Source: Chrysophaeum taylorii (Eukaryota > Sar > Pelagophyceae > Pelagomonadales > Pelagomonadaceae). Taken from it: a stretch of 64,000 nt of DNA. Every line of letters starts with the position of its first letter. Within the stretch, counting starts at the first letter, position 1. The notes below the pieces were generated by a model, which saw only the letters and a program-made list of their open reading frames with translations, had not been told where the DNA came from and searched no databases. A program made the position numbers and the translations under genes. The DNA lies in the NCBI GenBank assembly GCA_029834535.1, contig JAQMWT010000042.1:31019-95018 (forward strand), in the 5' to 3' direction. Shown here in pieces: positions 20,160 through 29,975 of this stretch.

Positions 20160-22077
20160 AGCAGTTGCTGGAAATAGACATCAAAAAAGATTGTGCCAAA
20201 GACAAGGTATCTGTGCTGCACGTGGTGGAGGCTTGGTCAACGGTCATGAAGTTGGATACATAGGATTTCTTCGTCACGGCAGCAGTATGTTGGAAGGTAG
20301 GGTCCAACATAAGGGATTTAATATCGGCGATGATGAGCGAAAGGTGCTTGTACAGAGTGCTATACGTACCGGCAGGCAGAGCATTGCTGAGCATGTCACA
20401 GCAAAGGTCATGGCGTAGAGACAAGAGGAAAGACTCCTGTTGTTTGGTGTGGTTGTTAGCACGAATCAACTCCGGTCGAGTGGGGTAGCGTAATTTCCCG
20501 TTGCGAGGATCGAGTAAAATAATATTGGCATACCCTCGGACGGTTGGCAATGGAGCAAGCATTGAGTGGATTTTAGAGCCGAGCTTGCGGTCACTTCCAC
20601 GAAGGTACCCTATATAGCGACTATGAGATAGGTGATGATCTTCCAGAGCAAAAAGAGAATCCTTGTAATCGAAAGAGTTGTCGGTGGCCTTGTAGGTAAG
20701 GCAGCCAGGCATCACGAGAGCGCATCTGGACACGAGGTTTTGTATGGCGGTGCCATAGGTGGTAGCGGAGCCAACTTGGGGAAGGGCTTGGACTATCCAC
20801 AAGTAACCCATAAACGGCTCCAGATATATGGACCTGTCCCGGTCGCGGGGGATGTCGGAAGCAGTGAACGTATACGTGCTCCCAAAGGCGTTAATGGGAG
20901 TGGAGTTTTTTGTGGTGGCGTTCTCTATGGTGAGGTCGCCGTCGGAATGGTGGCCACCAGTTAAGAAGTAGGAGTTGTGTGATGTTGATGAGGTTGTAAG
21001 TAACGACCTGTGTGACGGTTGGTTAGTTTCGAAAACGGTTATGTAATAGGACACAGGAGTGGGTGAGTTAGTGCGTAAGCTGGCAAACAAGTTATAGAGG
21101 ATTGTAAAAACCTTTACGTGTATAGGATGCGTTGCATCGGGTAGTGGCTCCCTAGAGGAGCGTTTAAAGCACAACTGATGATAAGTACATTCGGGTTGAA
21201 CAGAGTGAGTACGTTGTTCGTGAGCCTGTTGTGAGTGAAGGCGAAGCAGTAACATATTGAGGGATTCAAGGTCAGCCATAGTAAGCTGAGCAGAACCTGT
21301 GCGAGAGTAAGGTGCAAACGTTTTAGGAACGGGGATATATGGAGGATCGGGGAACACCCGGATCCAGTCTTTGGATACATGTTTAGGTAGCCAAAGGCGC
21401 TTGGGAATAGCTTGTAGATCATCCACTATCTTTAGGAAGGGGCGTGGATGGAGGATGGGCCACGACAATAGTTTAATTGGTCCAGTAGAATATCTGCGTG
21501 CGATGCATATCCATCTTTCTCTAGATTGGTAGTCGCCACAGAGGTAGGTCGGGAACCTATCAACAACATCGACACAGTAATCAAGTGTAGTATGGATAAG
21601 GCTGGCCACTGTGATGTGGTCTTGATGACAGTACTTATGCGGAGGCGTCATCTCAGCCAGTAGTACCAAGGGCTGGAGTAGCTTGATGACAGACAACACG
21701 CTGTCGAAAAGAGAATCGTCCAGCATGCTGTGTAAGTCTTCTGTCTTATGCTGTTTTGGTAAATTCCTGTTTGTGCAGGGAGGAGTGACCTCAATTATAT
21801 CACAATAGAATGTGCGCCTTTCCTCTGGTGAGATTAGGTGAAGGTGGTTAATAAAGGCGGGGAGAGATTTAAATAATAATACAGTAGGAAAACGGTGGCG
21901 TAACATACGAACAAGCGTATCATCAGATTCAACAACAACTTTTACATTGATATTTAAGCCTAAGTCATTAGTGGCTTGAGACAGGAACGCCGGAGTTGAC
22001 AAACCAGAACAAAGTAACATGACAGAGGGTTCGCGGAGATTGGACTCTTGTGAGAGGAACCCTGGGCGTGAAAGTAG
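20160..22077 (-). CDS. Copia-1 C5-cytosine DNA methyltransferase with unknown C-terminal region
   Basis: Motifs of the DNMT/Dcm family occur in order: I, MLLCSGLSTPAFL (from 22,020); II, VKVVVESDD; IV, CDIIEVTPPCTNRNLP (Pro-Cys about 21,775-21,792); VI, LVLLAEMTPP (Glu present); VIII, CGDYQSRERWICIARR (about 21,505-21,545); and a possible IX, RTGSAQLTMADLES (about 21,290). The reaction is methyl transfer from S-adenosylmethionine to C5 of cytosine, with Cys of motif IV attacking the base. The remaining 380 residues up to the integrase (about 21,200-20,160) match nothing I know. There is no break from 22,020 on; one TGA at 22,078 lies upstream. If cleaved at the SLNY sites it would stay joined to the protease. 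Confidence 0.82.
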
Positions 22078-22080
22078 TCA

Positions 22081-23141
22081 AGTTAATGGCTGCGTATTTT
22101 GCCGAACAAATTTGTTCAGTTTCCGAAGATTGAGAACCAAAGGGCGAATCCACGGGCGATCTGGTAAAACTCTTTGGAGTAGGTAGTTGTATTATGCCAG
22201 TAGATCCCTGTTTTCATGGTATCGCTTGAGGGAAAATGCGGGAGAACGAAGTTCGAGTTGCTTGTCGCGCGCGATGTTGTAAGTGAGACAAGGGAGAGCA
22301 GGTAAATTAGCTGCTACATAGTGTATGGGTATACGTGCATCTTTGTCTATGCGGCTCGTGACAGCGCTGAGCTTTGGCTCAGCTCGATCATTGAACACAG
22401 TGGTCAGGTTCGTCTGGTTCCACTCGAGCATGCTCAGGATAGCGAGATGTCGGTCATGCAATGGTTGAAGACTTAAAGCGAAGTCGATCTTAACATAGCC
22501 AACTTGTGGATGATCTGGTAGGGGAACAACAATGTTGCGTGTCAACATCATGTGTGATGCCCGTTGTTGTCCTGTAGCCGTCTGAATAACAATCGGCGCG
22601 AATTTGGAATCCAATGGAATTATATGATTGGGTATTGCAAAATCGTACGTGGACATCAATGAGATGGTAGCACAAGAGTCAAAATATAGAAAAGAGCAAT
22701 GTGGAGGGACACTGTTTACCTTCATGTAGTTGGTGAGGAAGGCGTCTTCCGAATGTGGGCAAGTAGTGGAGAGGCTGGCTGTGAAGAAGTTCTTCAACAA
22801 TAACAGATTCGTTGGAATAATAATCGGTTGAACAGGTGGTGATGGTTCGTCAGCCTCATCAGCCATGCCGTGCTTTTCGTCAAATGACGATAGCGAAGTA
22901 TGATCGGCATCCCTTTTGGTTTCGGCTTGTGATGGTGTGTTGAGGGCAGATTGGACCTGTGAAGATAACGAGGACAATAATGCTGGTGGTAAAGCCGAGA
23001 TGGCGGAAGCGGTAAAGAGGTTAGGCACAGTATTGGAAGGATTACCCTGTGTGTCTGTAGTAGGAGGAGTTGCCTTTGGGGTGGGAACAGTAACAACAGT
23101 ATGGTGTTGTGGCTCCGCGTAGTTTAACGACTTTTCGGTCG
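22081..23141 (-). pseudogene. Copia-1 aspartic protease region (D-S-C active site)
   Basis: In frame with gag, after the STEKSLNY site at 23,141-23,120 and a Pro/Ser linker. CSFLYFDSCATISLM (codons D-S-C at 22,672-22,680) stands where copia proteases have LDSGAS or similar. It is followed by IVIQTATG, VVPLPDHPQVGYVKIDFAL and HLAILSMLEWNQ, typical of the beta-rich body and the LG.P-like end. Gly of the catalytic triad is replaced by Cys; the related copia-2 has D-T-C, so the change is shared. A TAA at 22,192-22,194 interrupts the frame before the methyltransferase. The protease would process the polyprotein. Confidence 0.72.
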
Positions 23142-24891
23142 AGGATAGATGAACGTCTACATCATAAATGATGTCTTCTGCAAACATGAGCTGTTCGTTT
23201 AGACGAAGTAAACTACTGTTGTCCTCCGTAGATGTCGTTGACAGAATGTCCGCTGATTGTAATAGAGTCCCAAATAACTTGTTGATATTCTGTTGTAGCT
23301 GAGCCGTTGTATCATTATCTGTCACATGCTTCGTAAGTTCACTACACTGTTCTCGCAGGGTGTTTAAGGTGTGGTTTGTTCGATCTAATAATTTCATGTT
23401 AGACCGAGAGGACCTGTCAAAAGTGCGGGGGTAAATTGGACGGTCATGGGACTGTCCGGCAGTTTTCTTGGTGACGTAAGAATCACCAGGACGATAATAC
23501 GATAAATCGCTGCGAGAGAAAGGCTGGCGAGCATCATTAGAGTTACGCAAGCGTCTAGCATTAAACGTGGAAGATGTACCAGGTTGGGACGAAGTGATGA
23601 AGGCGAGTGTGTTAGCAGTTTGAGTCAGACTTTTGTCTGCTGAGTCCAGCGTTTTTGTAAGTAGTAACTTTGGGTTTGGTTGAGATGATAAACCTTCGAC
23701 ATGGGGTTACCAAGAAACAGGGCGTTCTAAGCGTCTTTTGTTCGACCCATTTGATACTACATTGTAAAGATGTAGTGCGTATTCTAAAATGTAGCTAGGG
23801 TTGCCAACCGTAGGGCGACACAATCGTTCAGCTTCTGGCACAGGTCGAGATGAAGATCGGGTTTCGTACATATAACACCAATCTACCCAACCACGATCGT
23901 AACGGTTGTTGCTGGTATTATCGGCATAATGCCGATGTATCTCTTCATATATTTTTCTGCAAAGAGTGCCAAAGTCGAATTGAAGGTCAGTCTCTTCCTG
24001 GTTAAGTTGGTAAGAGATTTGCCTAAATGCTAGGACAGCTTCGATAAATACATGGACATACCAGTTAGGATTATAAACAACAGAGTTAAATTGCTGTTTC
24101 AAATAGGACACATCAGTAGTCGTAACAGACTCGTAGTGACTAAAGGCGATGAGCATAATGGCTCGAGCCTTGTTGGGTAAATAACTTTTGTTATATACCT
24201 CATTGATGGCGGGCAAGGCCGCAAGTGCTGGTTTTCCAACACTTTCAAGATTGAAGTAAGTATGCAAGAATGTAGCATACGAGTTCTGATAAGTGTGCCA
24301 GTCAGCAGCAGTTAGCGAAAACATGGTAACCGGGGCACGAGCACGAGTGTCGAAAGCTAATGCCTTCGGGTGCGCGCGATTTAAGATTCGTTCCTCTTCT
24401 AAGAAACGGGCATTGATTTCAGGACGTAATGCCTTGACTTCATAGTCGTAACAGACAGTAGCTAGCTGAGCTACTCCTGCATCAGGTAAGTGGGGGAAAG
24501 CTTCGTTGGTGAAATGCCATTCCTGATACTCAGGGGGCCATTCATCAACAGCAAAACGGAGATCAGCAGCCCAATCGGTCTTCCATTCCAGGAAAACGCG
24601 ATCGAGAATTTGATTCCGGAGGATCTCGTAGTCCTTGCATGACCGAGTATATGCTTCGTACGAGTCGTACTCGAGGAAGGCATCGGCATGACTGGACCGT
24701 AATAATTGCTTAATATGCTTGATTTGCAAGGATACCTTGCGAGTCTGAAGCTGAAATCGATTTCCATCGTTAAGAAACTCAACTACAGGAGCTTCGAGCT
24801 TCAATATATCCGCACCTGTGATCGCCTTGGGTGCGGCTCGTGCTGCGTGTTCTGCCATAGCAGTTGACGGGGAACCTGTGGGTTCAGTCAC
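23120..24891 (-). pseudogene. Copia-1 gag
   Basis: Starts at the ATG at 24,891 (TEPTGSPSTAMAEHAA), with GADILKLEAPVVEFLNDGNRFQLQ, then a helical capsid-like body (YDSYEAYTRSCKDYEILRNQ, WHTYQNSYATFLHTYFN, KARAIMLIAFSHYESVTTTD) to SW and a TAA at 23,707-23,709. The frame then continues open, with a basic/Ser-rich part (RRLRNSNDARQPFSRSD, RSSRSNMKLLDRT), to the SLNY motif at 23,120. Copia-2 has a matching protein with Val at the stop position, so the full gag was probably about 590 residues. No CCHC knuckle is visible, unlike copia-3. Gag forms the particle. Confidence 0.75.
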
Positions 24892-25363
24892 GCAGTTGAC
24901 ACTGTCTAGACATTATAAGGGGGTCTGTCTATCGGTGTCTATGTACACTCATCGTTTTCGATGGAAATATGTATATTTGACGACTGTGCAAGCTGTGAGT
25001 CCAGAGTAGTGTCGCTAAGCGTAGTCACTCAGGCAGCTGGTTAGTTTTGGTGCTCTCAAGGAGCTTGTTAAGTGCATTACCATGGAATGTACGAGTGGAC
25101 GTACCCAAAATATTCCATAACATGTGTGCAAGAGTGTAGGTTAGCCAATTACACACATATCAACATTGACATGACAATACGATACTATGAACAGGTGCAC
25201 ACAAGGGTACACGATCACGTGTGCAAAAAATATGCTATATACAGCCCAATGGTAATGGCGATATATTGACAAGCGTGTCACATGTCGAGGCTGGACCGGC
25301 GCGGTAACAGTCCAATACCCATAGGCTACGTGCATGTTGACACATGGTTTCTCAGGGACCCGC
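24892..25363 (-). other. Copia-1 leader (untranslated) region
   Basis: About 470 bases between primer site and gag ATG without a convincing frame. Rich in alternating tg/ca steps (acacgatcacgtgtgc at about 25,207) and short palindromes, which may fold for packaging or translation. No promoter can be defined. Confidence 0.5.
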
Positions 25364-25377
25364 CTGGGCCCATAACC
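25364..25377 (-). promoter_or_regulatory. Primer binding site of copia-1 (initiator tRNA-Met anticodon arm)
   Basis: Directly inside the 5' LTR, the coding strand reads GGTTATGGGCCCAG. This is complementary to CUGGGCCCAUAACC, the anticodon stem-loop of eukaryotic initiator tRNA-Met, where CAU is the anticodon. Drosophila copia and relatives prime from an internal half-tRNA of this kind instead of the tRNA 3' end. Confidence 0.85.
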
Positions 25378-25692
25378 TGCAGAGCATTAGCAAGCAGTGG
25401 TAAGTCACCCGGGAAACCACCCCGTCTCATCATGAACGTCTGGAAGTATTTAATTCGGGGAACGAAAAGGTATGTTCCCTATATCCTCAGAACACGACAG
25501 GCGGCATCTAGAACTACACGAGAAAGGTAAAGTGTATAGTGCTACATACCTCGGGGCGCGCTAGACCATGATGATGAGCGTAAGCACAAATCAGAGGACT
25601 ATTTGATTGTGTAGAAAGGAAGAAGAAGGGGTAAGGAAGAGATCACGTTCTCGACGGACGGATAAGGGTAAGAGGCAGCAGATTTCTCTGCA
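25378..25692 (-). repeat. 5' LTR of copia-1
   Basis: 315 bp, homologous to 13,841-14,152. On the minus strand it starts TGCAGAGAAATC and ends AATGCTCTGCA. It should hold the element promoter, but no clear TATA box or start can be assigned. Against the other LTR I count about 18 substitutions and five single-base indels. Confidence 0.88.
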
Positions 25693-26434
25693 TTATCTCC
25701 ATACTGTATCAAATATCGATCAAGAATCTCGAAACACGTCCGGATCCGATCACTCGAAGTAATTCACGTTGATTCCAACAACGCTATCTGTCGCTGTAAA
25801 AACAGCACTCGCGGAATTCCAATCCGCTGGCAATTCAAAAATGCCCGTGGGTAGCGATCCCACTCGCTAAACAGCTTCCACCATTCAGCTATACCAAAAT
25901 CAATTCCCGGGAGAATGCGCTGCGATTTCCAACTCGCACGCGTGTTCGTCGTCACTCGGATCGTACGAACACAAACAACGTTCGCGTATATTCTCAACGC
26001 AAACCGGTCCAATGGAACTCCGTGTGCTTGATCAGGGCGCACGTACAAATCCGGACCACGTAATACAACACGTACGGCAGCACTCGCTCGTCGGCGACCG
26101 ATGTAGTCGCACGATCTCGTGTACTCCACCACGTATGGCGGCACAGAAAAACCTTCCCGACCCCCGGGTGACAAAGGGGGTACTCACCGACTCGTCCTAG
26201 ACCTCACTGAACGAGGAAAACACGGACTCGGGGTCGGGTATGCTCGCCACACACCTTGCTCACGTTCACCAAGCCTCTCGACAAGATGGAGAGATGGTAT
26301 ATGATAGCAAGGATACTACAAGAATACAGCAAGAATGCTTCTCACAAGAGAGAGGTATGATGTCACTAAGAAGATAGGGAAAGGTGTCCCGTTGAACGGG
26401 TATCAAGCCTCGAGAGAGGGGGGGTTAGCCTTAG
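25693..26434. other. Unassigned sequence right of copia-1
   Basis: About 740 bases. It is not recognisable as the missing right half of gypsy A RT in any frame I read. Open frames are short and mutually overlapping. It contains a small inverted repeat, gtgtcccgttgaacggg (about 26,383). It may be the 5' end of element X or older repeat debris. Confidence 0.4.
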
Positions 26435-26827
26435 CGGTCAGGAGTTGCCGCCACAGTCCCGAGTCTGGAATCAGCGAAGCCATTCGCTACACCACAAGAC
26501 CCACAAGCTTTCTGGCAGCCGCTCAAACAGCGCCTAGATGATATATTAAATCAACTCGCCGTTGATCAAGCTATTCTCAAAGCCAGAATCGCCGCTGATA
26601 ACGCTGCCTTAAGAGCCAAACACGCTGCCGAAAGAGCTGCGCTCGCCGCAGCAATCGAAGCTCGAGACGAGCAACTTGATCAAGACGTGCAACTCGATCA
26701 AGACGAGCAACTTGAACAAGCTCCCCAACCAGCTGTTCTTCCGGCAACTCTTCTCAAGCACAAGCAAACTTCTCACGAAGTCGCAAAGTCTCAGACCCAA
26801 CTGCCTTCCCTCCGGACCCAGGCATAG
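26435..26827 (+). pseudogene. Coiled-coil open frame at the head of element X
   Basis: Open without an ATG from 26,435 to a TAG at 26,825. It reads FATPQDPQAFWQPLKQRLDD, then an Ala/Arg/Glu helix (ADNAALRAKHAAERAALAA) and a QLDQD repeat. The heptad-like helix after a short Trp-containing segment resembles retroelement gag N-termini, but the match is only in style. It may be the first part of the protein that continues at 26,902. Confidence 0.4.
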
Positions 26828-26901
26828 CCAAGGTTACTCCACAACCTGGCACACCCCACATTCACGAGGACACTCCACCTCGTTCGAATATCGCACCAGC
26901 A

Positions 26902-29771
26902 ATGTTGAACACAACAACACCACCAACAAACATTACTCCCTTCACTCCACCAACCCCACCGGAGCCTCCACCTCCTTCACTGGAGCCTAACTCCCCACTA
27001 TCGGCGACTCCCGCTACACCACCTATACAAGTTCCCCAACATCTTCGTCAACCCCCTCGCCGCACCACTCACCTCCTTGATGATCATGCCACCTACTACG
27101 GCCATGACGGCCCCGGCACTTTCATCCCTGACCAAGCCCCACCGCGACTCAAGCTCCTGCCGCCCCACTGTCGGATTCCATTGTCCGATATCCGTCATTC
27201 TCCTCAAGACTTTCCTCTTCATCCACAAGACCATGCCACCTATGGCCACGACGGCCCCGGCACTTCCATTTACACCACAGCTCCTTCCGCGGCTCGAGCT
27301 ACTGCCGTCCAACCATCGGACCCTCCTGACAGACCTTCATCACCTTTCGAAAGTCGCTGTTCCCCCGATTTGCCCCTCCACCCGCGTGACTATGCATTCC
27401 ACGACTACGACCATTCCTCCGTCCCCACTCAAGCGAACACCCACCTCCTTTCTCAAAGTTCCAATGCACCTCCGTCTGAGCTCCAACGCGAGTTGGCCAC
27501 AACTAAGGCTGCACTCCGCTCCCAAACCGCTGAATTGGCCGCAACTAAGGCCACGCTCATTCGCCAGGATGACGCTTTGTCCTCCACAGCCAACAAACTT
27601 ATCATCACCGACGCCGCCCTGGCTTTTGCCACTGCCCAGCTCGCCATCCAAGCCGACGAACTGGTCTCCACCCACGCTGAACTCCATCTCACCCACACCC
27701 AGCTCAAGGCACTCGAAACTGCCCACGCTGACATCCGCAGCTCCCACCTTGAAACCAACGCCGTCCTCCAAACCATTCTTACCTCATTGGATGCCACCCA
27801 CCCCACCCAAGATGCTGCATCGCATATTTTACCTCCTTTCCCCATCAACAACCAACCCTCATCCCGTTCGAACCAACCTCCAATGCCTCTCCCCGATTCT
27901 CCCCGAGTATCATCACAACCTCTCCACGGATGCCCCGGACCTGGTTCTCCTGGTTCACCACCCACTCCGTCTCTCTGTTCTCAACCCCCCGCCATCTCTG
28001 GCCCCTCCTCTGCCAAATCACTCTTCGCCTCTCTGGCACCCCCTGAACCCCTTTGCACCCGCTCGCCTTATCAGCCATCTGGTTCATTCCAACTCGACCA
28101 CATCCCCGCGTCCGAGTTGCGAGGGCGTACATTCAACACCGGCGACCGTACCCCTACCACCAGCGACGATCACCACGTGCAATGTCCCACCAATAATCAA
28201 GACCACCCACATCAAGAGTCGACAAGTTCCGAACTATCAAAAGACAGCTCTTTGCCAGATGGTCATGCTCACCATCATGCTGCCAAGACATGCATAAGGG
28301 CTTCTTCTCTCTTCGGGCACAACGGCCCAGGAAGCAATCTTGTCGAAGAAACCCCAAGCCACCTCGTTCCTACTTTCGACAAGTCAAAGAAAAAGACACC
28401 TCGAGATGTTCCCGAGTATTATGCCTACATCGACTATGGCAACCACACCCAAGAACCTAAGGCTCCGCCGTATTCTATGCCCCGGGCACAAGAGCCGCAG
28501 GCCACTGACAACATCCCCTCTGATTCAGCCCCCTGGTATGATGCATACAGCGAAGAAGCAAGACCCACTTCACTAGTCTCGAAGATGGTCTCCTCGACCA
28601 TTCCAGATCAGCCGCCTGATCCAAGCACCACCAATGACCCAGCAATGCCGTATCCACAAAGACAAGACACGCTGTCGACGGTCCCACGGTCACCATACTC
28701 GCAGGCACTCACCGCACCTGCAGGTATCCGCTCAGATTCACAAGGCATTCCCGCCTTATTCGATATCTCACGATCAGCAGCTCCCGATCACTTCGAAGCT
28801 GGTTCCGCCTCGCCGCCTCCCCTCCTCGAAGACAGGCGCGCACTGCCGCTCACCGGCGCTTGCTGCTGCACCCACCATCCACCCTCTCGGTCGGATGCAC
28901 TGGATCACACTGCTCAGCAGGTTGCATGGACCCATCTGCGACCACCATGTAACGATTTGATGGATGTCTTCGTACTAGCACCAGTCGCAGCACCTGATCA
29001 CCCGCACCCCAACTTTCGGTCAGAGGACGCAATCCTTTCGGCTGCCGATCCTTATGTCTTACCGCGACCAAGCCTCTGGAAAGCTTTCCCCATGGCTGCA
29101 GCAACAGACACAGATTTCGAGAATTCTGAACGACCCGGCCGTCCCGGAGTGAGACGGTGCCTGCTCGCCTCCCGGGCTGGCCGGTTAGCACCCGGAAAGT
29201 CCGCGCTGGGATGGGGTTCGCTCGGTTGGGCAGAACGCGACGGACAGGTCGATTGTTCGTGGACCAACACGTCCGCGGCCTGCAACGCTTTTGCACGACC
29301 TCGCACAAGACCGCGCGCAGTGGCGGTCCACCATCAACAAGCCCGTCCTCGTTCCTCGCCTCTGCCCCAACTGCGTGATTTTCCTCTGTGATTCCGTACC
29401 GGCTCCTGCCGGTCCGGCCTGGCTCCCATGCTCGGGAGAGGTCTGAAGTTAGTTTAGCTAGAACGACCCGATCAGCCACAAACTATGCACGATTCCATTG
29501 CGACGACTTCGGTCCTGTATGTCCCCTTGCATAGCTCTCTTCTGGACGCCACACGCTTGCGCTGCCTCCGGAAAATCGATGTTGCGCTCTCAGGACACAT
29601 TCTCCGCGCACTATGCACAGACTCGCTCCAAACAAACCATTTCTGTAAGCATTTTCGCATCACTGGAATGCACGACAAACGCTCCACGCCAGCTGCCGGC
29701 TCCACCACAAACATGCACCCAAGTCACGTACGTTGCCTCCCTCAAAAGCGTCTTATCGCTCAGCACGTCAC
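26902..29771 (+). mobile_element. Element X copy A: Pro-rich coding repeat, unknown class
   Basis: A frame of 829 codons opens at 26,902. It is Pro/Ser/Thr/His-rich, with a coiled coil at about 27,478-27,780 (LATTKAALRSQTAELAATKA) and recurring GH-D/N-GPG peptides at about 27,100, 27,250 and 28,318. The frame continues past a SINE at 29,138-29,460 that ends it early. A diverged copy lies at 38,737-40,450. The plus strand is C-rich and G-poor throughout. I recognise no enzyme domain. Being repeated and nested in transposons, it is better treated as mobile DNA than as a host gene; a gag-like structural ORF is one option. Confidence 0.5.
29138..29460 (+). mobile_element. SINE inside element X copy A
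   Basis: Flanked by the direct repeat gaacgacccg at 29,128-29,137 and 29,461-29,470. Element X copy B has the empty site, gaacgccccg at 40,145-40,154, with matching sequence on both sides, so the insertion is proven by comparison. The 5' part (cctcccgggctggccggtt) and the 3' part (ggctcccatgctcgggagag) are shared with the copies at 47,777 and 58,226; the middle differs. ggttcgctcgg (about 29,216) is a possible Pol III B box. Confidence 0.88.
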
Positions 29772-29908
29772 TCGACGCCTGCCCGCAGGGTAATACGTTC
29801 CTTGACTCCTGGAATATACCAGAAGCGCTGAGCCTGGAGGAATTGCGCACCACCAAGGTATTATAAACCAATTGCAAATACAACTCAATGGGTAATACAG
29901 AGGGTGCC
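29772..29908 (+). repeat. Dispersed repeat Z between two 65-base direct repeats
   Basis: The segment from gacgcctgcccgcagg to cagagggtgcc also occurs at about 50,633-50,780 and, inverted, at about 55,360-55,505. Here it is flanked by a direct repeat of about 65 bases, accacaaacatgcacccaag to cgctcagcac (29,706-29,768 and 29,908-29,972), much longer than a usual target-site duplication. Its class is unknown. Confidence 0.55.
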
Positions 29909-29975
29909 ACCACAAACATGCACCCAAGTCACGTACGTCGCCTCCCTCAAAAGCGCATTATCGCTCAGCACCCGA

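Larger units (their letters stand above)
13841..25692 (-). mobile_element. Ty1/copia retrotransposon copia-1 (11.85 kb, both LTRs)
   Basis: Bounded by direct LTRs (13,841-14,152 and 25,378-25,692) that begin TGCAGAG and end CTCTGCA on the minus strand. Flanking 5-mers ctatc (13,836-13,840) and ttatc (25,693-25,697) match at four of five bases, a likely target-site duplication. Order on the minus strand: LTR, initiator-Met primer site, leader, gag, protease, C5 methyltransferase, integrase, RT, RNase H, extra 3' ORFs, purine tract, LTR. Integrase before RT marks it as copia. From 24,891 to about 15,532 all coding pieces share one frame, interrupted only by stop codons. LTRs differ by roughly 6-7% by eye. 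It is inserted into gypsy A. Confidence 0.9.

Noticed and set aside
22078-22080. Stops caused by methyl-CpG deamination from self-methylation
   Set aside because: Three TGA could come from CGA, but CpG is not visibly depleted in copia-1 and the other stops do not fit, so this was not raised as a finding.
15532-24891. Reassigned stop codons in the host
   Set aside because: All three stop types occur in the copia-1 frame, and the kinase gene ends normally with TGA and has none inside, so a code change is unlikely.
25364-25377. A tRNA gene at the primer site
   Set aside because: Only the anticodon arm complement is present; no acceptor or T arm surrounds it.
25693-25800. Continuation of gypsy A RT after copia-1
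   Set aside because: None of the three plus-strand frames gives RT motifs, so the right flank is not the direct continuation.
26902-29391. 829-codon open frame as a host Pro-rich or cell-wall protein gene
   Set aside because: It is present as a second diverged copy at 38,737, is interrupted by a SINE and lies among retroelements; low G content keeps frames open by chance. Treated as a repeat element.
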